Origin: Oscillospiraceae bacterium
GTDB taxonomy: Bacteria; Bacillota; Clostridia; Oscillospirales; Oscillospiraceae
Direction: 5' to 3'
Length of the DNA stretch: 43,272 bases
Assembly (NCBI GenBank): GCA_902775985.1
Contig: CACYOR010000005.1
Location: forward strand, 1-43,272
How positions within the stretch are numbered: position 1 is the first letter of the stretch; every line of letters begins with the position of its first letter. Positions 31,541 through 40,416 of this stretch are shown piece after piece. The translations under genes and the position numbers were made by a program. Below the pieces are notes generated by a model, which was given only the letters and a program-made list of their open reading frames with translations, was not told where the DNA came from and ran no database searches.

Positions 31541-31603
31541 AATCGGGGTCGACAGACATAGTTCTGCTTCAAGCAGAGCATAGTCTGTTGGCCCCGATTT
31601 TTT
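31541..31603 (+). terminator. Long, two-part hairpin terminator (possible small RNA 3' end)
   Basis: AATCGGGG (31541-31548) pairs with CCCCGATT (31592-31599), continued by GACAGAC (31551-31557) with GTCTGTT (31583-31589). An inner TCTGC/GCAGA hairpin lies around 31563-31577, and six or more T follow. The stem is much longer than a normal terminator. It separates the XRE operon from the next regulator. Confidence 0.8.
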
Positions 31604-31639
31604 GTTTTCATCGGATTTCATGCGGAGGAGGTGACAGAG

Positions 31640-31996
31640 ATGAGCGCAATTTCAAAGGACCATCAGGCCGTGGGCCTGGAAATATCAAAGCTGCGGGAGC
31701 AGCAGGGCCTGTCCCAGATCGATCTGGCGACGGACACCGGACTGAACAAAAACACCATCGGCGCGATGGAGCGCGGCGAGTCCGACTTCGGCATCAGCAA
31801 GCTCATCTCTGTTTGCGAGGCGCTGCAGGCGTCACCCAACGACCTCCTCCCGGACAGGCTGAGCCGGAACGACACCCTGAGCAGCGACATGCAGAAGCTG
31901 CAGGACCGGCTTGGGAAGCTGTCGGCGTACCAGCGGGCGCAGTGCATGACCATGATCAACGCCATGCTCGACGGCGTCACCAACATTCTGTCCTGA
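31640..31996 (+). CDS. XRE-family helix-turn-helix regulator (118 residues)
   Basis: A complete Cro/C1-type domain at residues 10-65: GLEISKLREQQGLSQIDLATDTGLNKNTIGAMERGESDF is spread over two helices, then KLISVCEALQASPNDLLP. The rest is a short helical tail (LQDRLGKLSAYQRAQCMTMI) that may dimerise. The ATG at 31640 has GGAGGAGGTG before it; GTG at 31631 is possible but lies in that site. It comes 37 bases behind the long terminator, so it probably has its own promoter, which I cannot locate with confidence. A small hairpin AACCAG/CTGGTT follows the stop. Confidence 0.85.
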   Translation: MSAISKDHQAVGLEISKLREQQGLSQIDLATDTGLNKNTIGAMERGESDFGISKLISVCEALQASPNDLLPDRLSRNDTLSSDMQKLQDRLGKLSAYQRAQCMTMINAMLDGVTNILS

Positions 31997-32169
31997 AAAC
32001 CAGTATTCTGGTTCGTTGGCCGGAAAGCAGCCCAGCAGGCTGGGTAAACATTTTCAGAATCTATGGGAGAATGAAAGCGTCCCGAGGACAAGCCTTTATG
32101 CCGCTGCAGGGCAGGCAGCTCCGAGGGCAACGGAGACGCGTCTTACAACAAAGATATGGAGATTTTACG

Positions 32170-33612
32170 ATGTACGAGAACGATGCACAACTTCTGGCCC
32201 CGGTCAGGGCCAACCTGTATAAGCACCAGAGCGAAGCCTTCCTGTTTGTGCTGAATCTCTACGGCGCACTCGACGGCACCCCGCCGGAAAGCAACGGAGC
32301 GGGCCTGCTTTTTGAGATGGGCTGCGGCAAGACGATCACGTCGATCGCCATTGCCGGGTTTATGTATCAGATGGGCCTGGTCAAGCGGCTCCTGATTGTG
32401 GCCCCGCTGTCGGTGCTGTCGGTGTGGCAGGAGGAATTCGCCCGGTTTGCTTCCTTCCCATTCTCTCTGACGGTGCTGTCAGGACCAGCGCAGCGGAAGA
32501 AGCAGCTCCTGCGAACGGTTACCACCGACCGGCTGGATATCAAGGTCATCAATTATGAATCGGCATGGCGGCTGAAGCCGGAGCTTCTGGCCTATAACGC
32601 CGACATGATTATCGGGGACGAGCTGCACAAGACCAAGGACGGCCAGACAGCGCAGAGCAAAGGCATGCACGAGCTGGGCGACAAAGCCCGGTACAAGCTC
32701 GGGCTGACCGGCACCCTGATCACTGGCTCCGAAATTGACGTGTGGTCTCAATTCCGCTTCATGAACCCGGATGTCTTCGGAAAGAGCTTCTATCGCTTCC
32801 GGAACCGGTATTTCTGGATGGGCGGCTTCGAGCAGCATGTGCCGTATTTCCGCAAGGAGACCGGCGGCGAGTTTCTCAGTCTGATGCACAGCATCACCTA
32901 CCGCGTCACGAAGGCGGAGGCGCTTGACCTGCCGGAAGTTACCGAGGAGATCCGAAATGTAGATCTGGAGCCGGAGGCCATGAAGCTGTACACACAGCTG
33001 CGCAATGCCAGCTATGCCGAAATCCTGAACAGTGAAGTGACCGCGGCCAATATCCTGACCCGGCTGCTGCGGCTCTCGCAGATCTGCGGCGGACATGTCA
33101 CGGACGACGATGGCACAACGCGCTGCGTCTCAACGGCAAAGCTGGATGCGCTGGGGGACATCTTGGATTCGGCTCAGGCAGGCGGCCAAAAGATCGTGGT
33201 CATGGCCAGATTTACTGCAGAGCTTGATGCCATTGAAGATCTCCTGACCAAAAAGAGGATCGGCTACGGTGTGATCCGCGGCGGCGTGAAGAACCGCGAC
33301 GAAGAGATCCGGCGCTTCCAGAACGAGCCCGACTGCATGGTGTTCGTCGGGCAGATCCAGGCCGCAGGCGTCGGCATCACCTTGACCGCTGCGTCGACGA
33401 TGGTGTTTTTCTCCCTAGATTACAGCATGGCCAATCACACCCAGGCGATGGCCCGTATCCACCGCGTTGGCCAGCGGAACGCCTGCACCTATATTTATCT
33501 GTGCGCCAGAAACACGGTCGACGGCAAGGTGATTCAGGCGCTGCAGAACAAGCAGGATCTGGCCCGGGCGCTGATTGATGACTACCGAGCGGGTATCAAC
33601 CCGTTCGCATGA
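32170..33612 (+). CDS. SNF2-family DNA helicase/translocase of phage type
   Basis: A 480-residue protein starting MYENDAQLLAPVRANLYKHQ. SF2/SNF2 motifs: LLFEMGCGKTITSIAIAG (Walker A), LIVAPLSVLSVWQEEF (Ia), IIGDELHKTKDG (II, DELH), LGLTGTLITGSEID (III), FVGQIQAAGVGITLTAA (V) and MARIHRVGQRNACTYIYL (VI with the SNF2-type HRxGQ). The family moves along double-stranded DNA. This helicase is standard in the replication block of Firmicute siphophages. Codons upstream of 32170 in this frame are open back to 31522 but run over the XRE gene in another frame and lack similarity. GGAG sits 9 bases before the ATG. Confidence 0.92.
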   Translation: MYENDAQLLAPVRANLYKHQSEAFLFVLNLYGALDGTPPESNGAGLLFEMGCGKTITSIAIAGFMYQMGLVKRLLIVAPLSVLSVWQEEFARFASFPFSLTVLSGPAQRKKQLLRTVTTDRLDIKVINYESAWRLKPELLAYNADMIIGDELHKTKDGQTAQSKGMHELGDKARYKLGLTGTLITGSEIDVWSQFRFMNPDVFGKSFYRFRNRYFWMGGFEQHVPYFRKETGGEFLSLMHSITYRVTKAEALDLPEVTEEIRNVDLEPEAMKLYTQLRNASYAEILNSEVTAANILTRLLRLSQICGGHVTDDDGTTRCVSTAKLDALGDILDSAQAGGQKIVVMARFTAELDAIEDLLTKKRIGYGVIRGGVKNRDEEIRRFQNEPDCMVFVGQIQAAGVGITLTAASTMVFFSLDYSMANHTQAMARIHRVGQRNACTYIYLCARNTVDGKVIQALQNKQDLARALIDDYRAGINPFA

Positions 33613-33627
33613 GGGGAGGGAAACAAA

Positions 33628-34044
33628 ATGGGCAATGACCAGATTTTCTCGCTGGCAGACAAGCTGCGTGAGCTCCGGGACCGGAAAGCCGAGCTGGAGG
33701 ATGAGCTGAAAGCACTGACTGCGGAGATCGATGCGACAGATAAAGCGCTCTCCGATCAGATGGCTGAGGCCGAGGTGCCGAAGTTCAGCCACAGCGGCAT
33801 GACCTTCTACCTGAAGAGCAGACTCTTTGCCTCGCCGCAGGCAGGACGGAAAGAGGACCTGTTTGCTGCGCTCCGTGCACACGGCTTCGGTGACCTGATT
33901 ACCGAGAACGTGAATGCGAATACGCTCAGCTCCTTCTGCAAAGAGCAGATCGCCCAGAGCGGCGAGGCCGAGACACTGCCGGAGTGGCTGTCGCAGGTGG
34001 TCTCGACTTATGAGAAAACCAGCGTCGGCGTCAGAAAGTCCTGA
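33628..34044 (+). CDS. Conserved phage protein with N-terminal coiled coil (138 residues)
   Basis: A 138-residue protein. The first 45 residues are a heptad-like coiled coil (LADKLRELRDRKAELEDELK), then a compact domain with FYLKSRLFASPQAGRKEDLF and ITENVNANTLSSF. The same architecture is frequent between the SNF2 helicase and DNA polymerase genes of Firmicute phages; the function is not known and a DNA-replication or recombination accessory role is only suggested by place. It starts 15 bases behind the helicase stop with GGGAGGG. Confidence 0.78.
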   Translation: MGNDQIFSLADKLRELRDRKAELEDELKALTAEIDATDKALSDQMAEAEVPKFSHSGMTFYLKSRLFASPQAGRKEDLFAALRAHGFGDLITENVNANTLSSFCKEQIAQSGEAETLPEWLSQVVSTYEKTSVGVRKS

Positions 34045-34056
34045 GCAGCCGCGCTT

Positions 34057-34084
34057 CAAAGATACAAAGATGCAAAGATACAAG
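34057..34084. repeat. Short tandem iterons (8 bp, about 3.5 copies)
   Basis: CAAAGATA, CAAAGATG, CAAAGATA and a partial CAAG follow each other at 34057-34084, in the 92-base gap between two phage genes. They may be protein-binding iterons or slippage repeats. Confidence 0.65.
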
Positions 34085-34136
34085 GACCCGGCAGGTGCCG
34101 ACAACAAAAATCTTTATTTTAAGGAGAATTACTACA

Positions 34137-34886
34137 ATGGCTAAGACTGAAACGATGGAAAACACTGCGATGGTGAAGAGCGGCTATGCAGCGCTGGCAA
34201 ACAACGATCTGATGGCGGAGCTGGCCGAGGACTTGACCGGCCTGACCCTGCGGTATGACCGCGTGAAGATCCCGTCTGCGGCAAGCCCGGTGTTTGAGGT
34301 CCCCGGCGAGAACGGGGAGAGCGAGATGGTGAAGGAGCTCCGCGGGGTAATCGTCCTGCAGCATCCGGCGAACAGCTACTACAAGGACGCCTACGTCGGC
34401 GGGCAGAATCCTCCCGACTGCGGCAGCTACGACGGCGTGACCGGCAGCACCGGCCAGGAATGCGCTACCTGCCCGTATAACCAGTTTGGCTCGGGCGGCG
34501 GTCAGGCGAAGGCGTGCAAAAACAAGCGCCTGCTTTACATCCTTCCCGAAGGGGAACTGCTCCCGCAGCTCTTTGCGCTGCCGACCGGCAGCCTGAAGCC
34601 TTTCACAGATTACCTGAAGCGTAACCTGTCCAAGGGCCGCAGGCTCTCCAGTGTGGTGACAAAGATCACCCTGAAAAAGGCCACCAATGCTGGCGGCATC
34701 GGCTACAGCCAGTGCGTGTTCTCTTGTGAGCGCACGCTTGACCCTGCGGAGCAGGCGGCAATCGCGCCGGTTATCGAGCAGGCGAAGACCTACGCGTCCG
34801 GCCTGACCGTGGCGCAGATGCAGCAGTACGACGATCTTCCGATGGCCGATCCTGAGACCGGCGAAGTGATCGAAGCCCTGACCTGA
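34137..34886 (+). CDS. Conserved phage protein with Cys cluster, possible ssDNA-binding protein
   Basis: A 249-residue protein. A Cys-rich middle part, DCGSYDGVTG then QECATCPYNQFGSGGG and KACKNKRLLYILPEG, provides four or five cysteines for a zinc site. Strands before and after it give an OB-fold-like pattern. Proteins like this lie directly before the family A polymerase in many Firmicute phages and are often considered single-strand DNA-binding proteins; I infer that role from place and fold pattern only. ATG 34137 follows AAGGAG; the C-terminus is acidic, as in many SSB proteins (DLPMADPETGEVIEAL). Confidence 0.72.
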   Translation: MAKTETMENTAMVKSGYAALANNDLMAELAEDLTGLTLRYDRVKIPSAASPVFEVPGENGESEMVKELRGVIVLQHPANSYYKDAYVGGQNPPDCGSYDGVTGSTGQECATCPYNQFGSGGGQAKACKNKRLLYILPEGELLPQLFALPTGSLKPFTDYLKRNLSKGRRLSSVVTKITLKKATNAGGIGYSQCVFSCERTLDPAEQAAIAPVIEQAKTYASGLTVAQMQQYDDLPMADPETGEVIEALT

Positions 34887-34951
34887 TAAAAAAGGCAAAG
34901 CGGAGGGCGGGACCATCCCGTCCTCCGGCAGAGCCGGAAAAGGACATCAAT

Positions 34952-36865
34952 ATGAATACAGAATATCGTGTTGTGAAGACCCTCGCGGAGATCCAGGCAT
35001 ATATCGGTGACCACAAGATCGTAGCTTTCGACTACGAGACCGCGCCCGACCTGGACTATCGCAATGAGGACCGCGCAGCCCTTGATCCTGCCAAATCCCA
35101 TATCTGCACCATGTCTCTATCGGTTGAGCCGTTCACCGGCATCATGATTCCCGTGCAGCATTTGATCGGGGAGAACATGCCGAAAGAAGAATTCTACAGC
35201 TTTCTTCACCGCTTCCTGACAGACAGCAGCATAACCAAGATCGCCCACAATCTGGCCTTTGAGGCGATGTTCAGCTACAAGCAGGGGATCGTCGTGCAGC
35301 CGCCTGTGTATGACACCATCGCGGCCAGCCAGCTTACCTTGAAAGCGCCGATGGAGTTTCGCACTCTGTCGGATTCGGGCCTGAAGACGCTGGCGCTGAA
35401 CCTCTGCCATGAGCCGCTGCCGTCTTTCACTGCAGTGACCGCGGGCAGGCACTTTGACGAGCTGGACCCGGCCGACCCGGAGACGATCCGCTACTCCTGC
35501 GCCGACAGTGATTTTGCTCTGCGGCTGTATCACCGGTTCAATGAGTGGTTTGACCGCTATCTGCCGCGGCATCGCTGGATCGTGGAGAACCTCGAATCCC
35601 CGACAGCGGTCTTTGTCGGCATCATGAAATGCAGCGGCATCCCCGTGGACATCCCGGCTATGCAGGCTGCAAAGACAAATGCGGACAGCAATATCGATCG
35701 CCTGCGGGCGGAGATAGCAGAGATGATCGGCGGCGTTGAGATCGGCGACAACTGCAGCACCGGCGCATTCAAGAATTACCTGTACAACGTGCTGGAGCTC
35801 CCGGTTTTGAAAATGACCGAGAAATACTCCCCGTCGGTGGATGATGAAGCCATGCTGCTTCTGAAAGACCACTGCGCTGAGCACCGGCCGGAGCTGACGC
35901 CTCTCTTTGATAAAGTCCTCGAATACCGCAAGTGGCAGAAGCTGAGAAGTACCTACCTCGACGGCTATTTGGAGTTTATCAATTCGGCCACCAAGCGTAT
36001 CCACCCGGACCTGATGCCACTGGCAACGGAAACCGGCCGATTCGCCTGCCGAAAGCCCAATCTGCAGAATATGCCGCAGAAGGGGCAGGACCCGGTCGGC
36101 ATCCGCAATTTCATCACGGCACCGGCGGGCTGGACCCTGCTGGAGGCGGACTACTCCCAAGCTGAGATTCGTTTGTGTGCCTACCTGTCTCAGGATCAGG
36201 TGCTGCTGAATGCCTACCGACAGGGCGCGGACATCCATGCGATTACCACCTCCGCCGTCTTCAATATCCCGATGGAGCAGGCGACGGATCATACGGACCC
36301 GCAGTACAAGCACCGCCGCACGGTTGCGAAAGCGACTCTGTTTGGCATCATGTATGGCATCGGCGGGCCGGGTCTGTCCCGGAACCTTTACACAAATGCC
36401 GGGGTGACGCTCAGCAGGGAAGAGTGCGATCAGTATATTGCGGGCATCCTCGGGAAGTACACCGGTATGGCGGCATGGCAGAAGCAGATGAAGGCAACGG
36501 CGGAGCACGCCTGTTATATCGAGACGGCGCTTGGACGGCGGAGATATCTCCCCGGCATCCGTTCGGAGGACCGCAGGCAGAAGGCGACCGCACAGCGCAT
36601 GGCGATGAATACCCCAGTGCAGGGGCTTGGGGCAGATTGCCTGAAGTACGCAATGTCGCTGCTGGTTCAGGCCCTGAAGGACAAGCTGTATATCCAGCCG
36701 ATTCTCACGGTCCATGACAGCATCGTTTTTCTGGTACGCGAGGACAAGACAAAGGAAGCCGCAGCACTGGTGAAAAGCTGCATGGAGACCCCGCCTCCGC
36801 TACCGAATTTCATGCCGCTTGTGGCGGAGGTATCAGTCGGCAGGCGTTATGGTGAGATGGACTAA
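34952..36865 (+). CDS. Phage DNA polymerase, family A with 3'-5' exonuclease domain
   Basis: A 637-residue polymerase of the phage size class. The exonuclease part shows VAFDYETAP (Exo I), KIAHNLAFEAMF (Exo II, with Glu where Asp is usual) and YSCADSDFALRLY (Exo III). The polymerase part has LEADYSQAEIRLCAYLSQD (motif A), RRTVAKATLFGIMYGIGGPG (motif B) and ILTVHDSIVFLV (motif C), where Ser replaces the usual Glu of HDE. This is the replicative polymerase of the element. There is no 5'-nuclease domain. The ATG has AAAGGA before it; the next gene follows after 11 bases. Confidence 0.95.
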   Translation: MNTEYRVVKTLAEIQAYIGDHKIVAFDYETAPDLDYRNEDRAALDPAKSHICTMSLSVEPFTGIMIPVQHLIGENMPKEEFYSFLHRFLTDSSITKIAHNLAFEAMFSYKQGIVVQPPVYDTIAASQLTLKAPMEFRTLSDSGLKTLALNLCHEPLPSFTAVTAGRHFDELDPADPETIRYSCADSDFALRLYHRFNEWFDRYLPRHRWIVENLESPTAVFVGIMKCSGIPVDIPAMQAAKTNADSNIDRLRAEIAEMIGGVEIGDNCSTGAFKNYLYNVLELPVLKMTEKYSPSVDDEAMLLLKDHCAEHRPELTPLFDKVLEYRKWQKLRSTYLDGYLEFINSATKRIHPDLMPLATETGRFACRKPNLQNMPQKGQDPVGIRNFITAPAGWTLLEADYSQAEIRLCAYLSQDQVLLNAYRQGADIHAITTSAVFNIPMEQATDHTDPQYKHRRTVAKATLFGIMYGIGGPGLSRNLYTNAGVTLSREECDQYIAGILGKYTGMAAWQKQMKATAEHACYIETALGRRRYLPGIRSEDRRQKATAQRMAMNTPVQGLGADCLKYAMSLLVQALKDKLYIQPILTVHDSIVFLVREDKTKEAAALVKSCMETPPPLPNFMPLVAEVSVGRRYGEMD

Positions 36866-36876
36866 GGAGAAAAGAT

Positions 36877-37311
36877 ATGAGCTACAAAAATGCTGAAGGA
36901 TATAAGGACCCGACCGTCGGTGCTGTGCTGGCCAAGCAGATGAAAGAGTTCCGGCAGGCCCAGCGCCAGAAGTATCAGGATAAGAACCGCTGTAAGGTTT
37001 ACGTGGCGTCTGCCTATGCCGGTGACACTGCAGGGAATACAGCCCGCGCGGTGCAGTACTGCCGCTTTGCTATTGAGAAGGGCTATCTGCCGATCGCCAG
37101 CCACCTCCTGTATCCCCAGGTGCTCTCAGACGCCGTCCCGGCCGAGAGAGAGCTGGGTCTGCTTTTCGGATTGGCGCTTCTGGCCACTTGTCAGGAATGC
37201 TGGTTCTTCGGAGACATGTCGCCGGGGATGGAGCAGGAGATGCAGGAGGCAAAGCGGCTGAGAAAGAAGATCCGCCGCTTTGATCAGCAGATGATGGAGG
37301 TCTCGTCATGA
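36877..37311 (+). CDS. DUF4406/DUF7768-like nucleoside-deoxyribosyltransferase-fold protein
   Basis: A 144-residue protein. CKVYVASAYAGDTAGNTARA and FAIEKGYLPIASHLLYPQVL are the opening strands of the DUF4406/DUF7768 fold, which is related to nucleoside 2-deoxyribosyltransferases. CQECWFFGDMSPGMEQEMQEAK is the usual end, with the Gly and Glu that line the nucleotide site. The first 40 residues are charged and probably extended. Activity on nucleotides is suggested by the fold but not shown. It overlaps the primase gene start by 4 bases. Confidence 0.75.
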   Translation: MSYKNAEGYKDPTVGAVLAKQMKEFRQAQRQKYQDKNRCKVYVASAYAGDTAGNTARAVQYCRFAIEKGYLPIASHLLYPQVLSDAVPAERELGLLFGLALLATCQECWFFGDMSPGMEQEMQEAKRLRKKIRRFDQQMMEVSS

Positions 37312-39857
37312 ACGGTTTTCCTGAAGAACTGAAAAAGCTCCGGCGCTGGGTTGGCTACCGCCTGGTACCGGTCGAGGACGGCGGGAAGCCGAAGAAGGTG
37401 CCCATCAATGCCGTGAACGGGAAAAACGCTCAGTCCAACAACCCGGCCTCATGGTGTGATTACGAGACCGCCCGCGCAGCCGCTGACCAATATGGCTACA
37501 ACGGCATCGGCTTCATGTTTCTCCCGGAGGACGGCTATGTCGGCGTCGATGTGGACCACTGCTATGATCCGGAAACCGGTGCTTTCAATGAGACCGCGCA
37601 GGCGATCATGGCGAGGCAGTCGACATACATGGAGTTCTCGCCCTCCGGCGATGGGATTCACCTGTGGTTCAAAGGGACCAAGCCGAAGGGCAGCAGCAAG
37701 AACACCAAGTCCGGCGTTGAGATGTATGACCGGACCCGGTATTTCACGGTGACGGAGAAGCCGATACCCGGCTGCATGGATTCTGTGGCCGAGGCCCTGC
37801 CGGATACGCTGACGTGGATTCAGGAGACCTTTATCACGCCCAAGAAAGCTGAGAAGAAGCGCAAGAAAAAGCGCGGTGCCGTCGAGAAGCTCAGTGACGA
37901 GGAGATCTTGGAAAAGGCCAACACCACGGGCAATACGGAGCTCTTTGCTGATCTGTGGGCCGGTAACTGGCAGGAGCATTACCCCTCGCAGTCGGAAGCA
38001 GATATGGCGCTGGCGATGAAGCTGGCGTTCTGGTCCGGTAAAGACAAAGCGCAAATGGACAGACTCTTCCGAGCCTCCGGCCTGTTCCGGGACAAGTGGG
38101 ATACCAAGCATCATGCTGACGGTACTACCTACGGCGAGGAGACCCTGAACCGCGCGATCGAGTCGACGGATTCTGTGTACACCAGCGGCGGAGATAATTC
38201 CATCTTCGAATATGAGGGAAAGTATTTCCGGTCCAAGGGCGATGCTGTCTACGCCATTACGAATTTCATCTTTGAGCCGATCGAGATGCTGATCCTTGAG
38301 GATGAGATGCAGATGACGGCGGATCTGGTGACGGCAGGCGGGGAGACCTTCCGGCTGACCTTTATGACCTCAGATTTCTCCAATACGCAGAAGTTCAAAA
38401 ACCTGCTGACCAAGCGCACCATCGCGCTGGCATACTTCGGCGGTGACGGCGACCTGGAGCTCCTGAAGATCCATGTGGCCAGCCTCGACTGGGATCGGAA
38501 GACCGGAGTCAAGGCGCTCGGCATATACGAGCATGCTGGCAGGGCGGTGTATGCCTCCTCGGTCGGCTCCATCGAAGCGGGCGGCACGGAGGTCTTGGAT
38601 ATCGTGCAGCTTGAGAAGTATGTCGGTATCCAGAGCGGAATCCTCAATACAGAGCCCCTCGGCGCAGAGCAGCTCCGGGACCTTGGCACATATCTCCTTG
38701 ACTACAACACCCCGGAGAAAACCGTCTCGATTATGGCGTGGGCTGCAGGCTGCTTTCTAAAGCCCTATCTCAGGATGGCAGGCATCAAGTTCCCGCATCT
38801 GTTCCTGATCGGTGAGGCTGGCAGCGGCAAGAGCACTACCTTGGAAAAAGTGGTGCTGCCGATCTTCTCTACGAGCAGGGTGACCGCGGCAACCCAGGTG
38901 ACGCAGTTTACGCTGATGAAGGAGAGCGCTTCCTCTAATCTGGTGCCTATGGCGCTGGACGAGTTCAAGCCGTCCAAGATCGACCGGCTGAAGATCAATG
39001 CGCTGTATAACCATTTCCGCGACAGCTATGACGGCCATGACGGCGTGCGCGGCCGGGCTGATCAGACCATGATCGTTTATCACCTGCTGGCTCCGCTGGT
39101 AACGGCAGGGGAGGAGTCGCCGGACGAGGCGGCAATCCGAGAACGCAGCGTGGAGCTCCTGTTTTCGAAGAAGGATCTGAAAAGACCCGATCAGGCAGCA
39201 TGCTTTCGCCGCGTTGAGGCAAACGAAAAGACGCTGCAGGATCTTGGCCGGACGCTGCTGGATACAGCGCTGCGCATACAGCCCGCGGAGGCGGAGTCCT
39301 GGTATAAGGGCGGTCTCGGCGTCTTTACAAAGGAGATGCCCAGCAGGGTGATCAGCAACCTGGCCTGCTGCCATGCAGGGCTGAAGCTGGTCGAGGCTAT
39401 GTGTACGCGGGCAGGGCTGCCATGGTCCGACGTGTTCCCGTACAGCTTTGACGCCTGCATCCGCTACTTGGAGTACGGCGCGAAGGAATATCTGCTGGAC
39501 GGCGGCATCAACAACACCAGCGTGGTGGAGCAGACCTTCGAGATTATGAGCCGCATGGGCCTGGACCCGAAGGTGGACTACTGCCTGAGTGACGATCGCA
39601 CGCAGCTTTTTATCCGGCTGTCCTCGGTCTACGACAAGTACACGAAGTACCGGAAAGACTATGCAATCGTCGGGGAAGTGCTGACCTACGCCCAATTCAA
39701 GAAGCAGCTCAGCCACTCTGACATCTTCATTCAGGCAAACGTGCAGAAGAAGCTGAACGGGGTCAACGCCAAGTTCTGGGTGATCAACTACGGCCTGCTG
39801 CTGGAGCGCTGCGACGTCACAGGCTTTGATACCGACGATGCCGTTCCGCTGTTATGA
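37308..39857 (+). CDS. Phage primase-helicase (prim-pol/VirE-like, D5-type ATPase)
   Basis: An 849-residue protein. The N-terminal 160 residues (RRWVGYRLVPVEDGGKPKK, GYVGVDVDHCYDPETG, ARQSTYMEFSPSGDGIHLW) fit the DNA primase/polymerase domain of phage NrS-1-type and related prim-pols, with the metal-binding Asp-x-Asp in VDVDHC. A basic linker (KKAEKKRKKKRG) follows. The C-terminal half is an SF3/AAA-like helicase: FLIGEAGSGKSTTLEKV (Walker A at about 500), VPMALDEFKPSK (Walker B) and a sensor-like segment. It should open the origin and prime replication. ATG overlaps the previous stop as ATGA. A non-coding region with origin-like features follows. Confidence 0.9.
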   Translation: MNGFPEELKKLRRWVGYRLVPVEDGGKPKKVPINAVNGKNAQSNNPASWCDYETARAAADQYGYNGIGFMFLPEDGYVGVDVDHCYDPETGAFNETAQAIMARQSTYMEFSPSGDGIHLWFKGTKPKGSSKNTKSGVEMYDRTRYFTVTEKPIPGCMDSVAEALPDTLTWIQETFITPKKAEKKRKKKRGAVEKLSDEEILEKANTTGNTELFADLWAGNWQEHYPSQSEADMALAMKLAFWSGKDKAQMDRLFRASGLFRDKWDTKHHADGTTYGEETLNRAIESTDSVYTSGGDNSIFEYEGKYFRSKGDAVYAITNFIFEPIEMLILEDEMQMTADLVTAGGETFRLTFMTSDFSNTQKFKNLLTKRTIALAYFGGDGDLELLKIHVASLDWDRKTGVKALGIYEHAGRAVYASSVGSIEAGGTEVLDIVQLEKYVGIQSGILNTEPLGAEQLRDLGTYLLDYNTPEKTVSIMAWAAGCFLKPYLRMAGIKFPHLFLIGEAGSGKSTTLEKVVLPIFSTSRVTAATQVTQFTLMKESASSNLVPMALDEFKPSKIDRLKINALYNHFRDSYDGHDGVRGRADQTMIVYHLLAPLVTAGEESPDEAAIRERSVELLFSKKDLKRPDQAACFRRVEANEKTLQDLGRTLLDTALRIQPAEAESWYKGGLGVFTKEMPSRVISNLACCHAGLKLVEAMCTRAGLPWSDVFPYSFDACIRYLEYGAKEYLLDGGINNTSVVEQTFEIMSRMGLDPKVDYCLSDDRTQLFIRLSSVYDKYTKYRKDYAIVGEVLTYAQFKKQLSHSDIFIQANVQKKLNGVNAKFWVINYGLLLERCDVTGFDTDDAVPLL

Positions 39858-40039
39858 GAAACACAACGGTTAAGGTAACCTTTTTAAGAAGGTAACCGCA
39901 GAAACCTCTATTTTAGAGCTTTCACGCGAGAGCAATTTTTTCATTCGCGTGCGTGCGCGCGTGCGCGCGTGAATATATATGAACCTCTATTTTTGGAGGT
40001 TACGCGGTTACTGGTTACCCGTTGTGGAAGAAAGGCGGC
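39858..40039. other. Non-coding region with origin-like repeats and alternating Pu/Py tract
   Basis: This 182-base region contains two GGTAACC copies (39874-39880, 39891-39897), a direct repeat AACCTCTATTTT (39903-39914, 39982-39993) and a hairpin CACGCGA/TCGCGTG (39923-39929/39945-39951). It also has a 26-base strictly alternating pyrimidine-purine tract (39946-39971), an AT stretch (39972-39980) and a hairpin AACCTC/GAGGTT (39982-39987/39996-40001). It directly follows the primase-helicase gene. A replication origin is the best guess. Confidence 0.6.
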
Positions 40040-40333
40040 ATGAAAATGCTGGAAAAAGACATTGTTGCAAAGATCAGGAATTACCTGAAAACTGTGCCCA
40101 ACTGCTTCTTCTGGAAAGAGCACGGCGGGCAGTACGGGACCGCAGGCATCCCGGACATCATCGCCTGCATTGACGGTCACTTCTTCGGTTTTGAAGTGAA
40201 GACCGATAAAGGGAAGCCGACAGCCCTTCAGACTGTGACGATCCGAAAAATCCTCGCTGCAGGCGGGACCGCGGCAGTTGTCCGCTCCGTCGATGAGGTG
40301 CGTGCCCTGATTGAGGGTGCCCTGCAAAGATAA
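40040..40333 (+). CDS. VRR-NUC domain nuclease
   Basis: A 97-residue protein with the complete small VRR-NUC fold: the helix EKDIVAKIRNYLKTVPNCF, GTAGIPDIIACIDG with the metal-binding Asp, FFGFEVKTDKGKPTALQ with the catalytic Glu-x-Lys, and a final LAAGGTAAVVRSVDE strand-helix. It is a PD-(D/E)XK nuclease, stand-alone in phages, thought to act on branched DNA such as Holliday junctions. ATG 40040 with AAAGGCGG; the TTG at 40022 is less likely. Confidence 0.93.
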   Translation: MKMLEKDIVAKIRNYLKTVPNCFFWKEHGGQYGTAGIPDIIACIDGHFFGFEVKTDKGKPTALQTVTIRKILAAGGTAAVVRSVDEVRALIEGALQR

Positions 40334-40416
40334 CGAAGAACACAACGAGTCCAGGACTCTGAGATATAAAGATGCGAAGCGGGAAAAGAAATACCTGTGA
40401 AAGTGAGGACTAAGGT

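Noticed and set aside
31522-32169. N-terminal extension of the SNF2 helicase frame
   Set aside because: It runs over a real XRE gene in another frame, has no family similarity, and a proper ATG with GGAG exists at 32170.
39946-39971. CRISPR-like or microsatellite repeat
   Set aside because: The tract is a simple alternating CG/TG run without spacers; no CRISPR array is present anywhere in the window.
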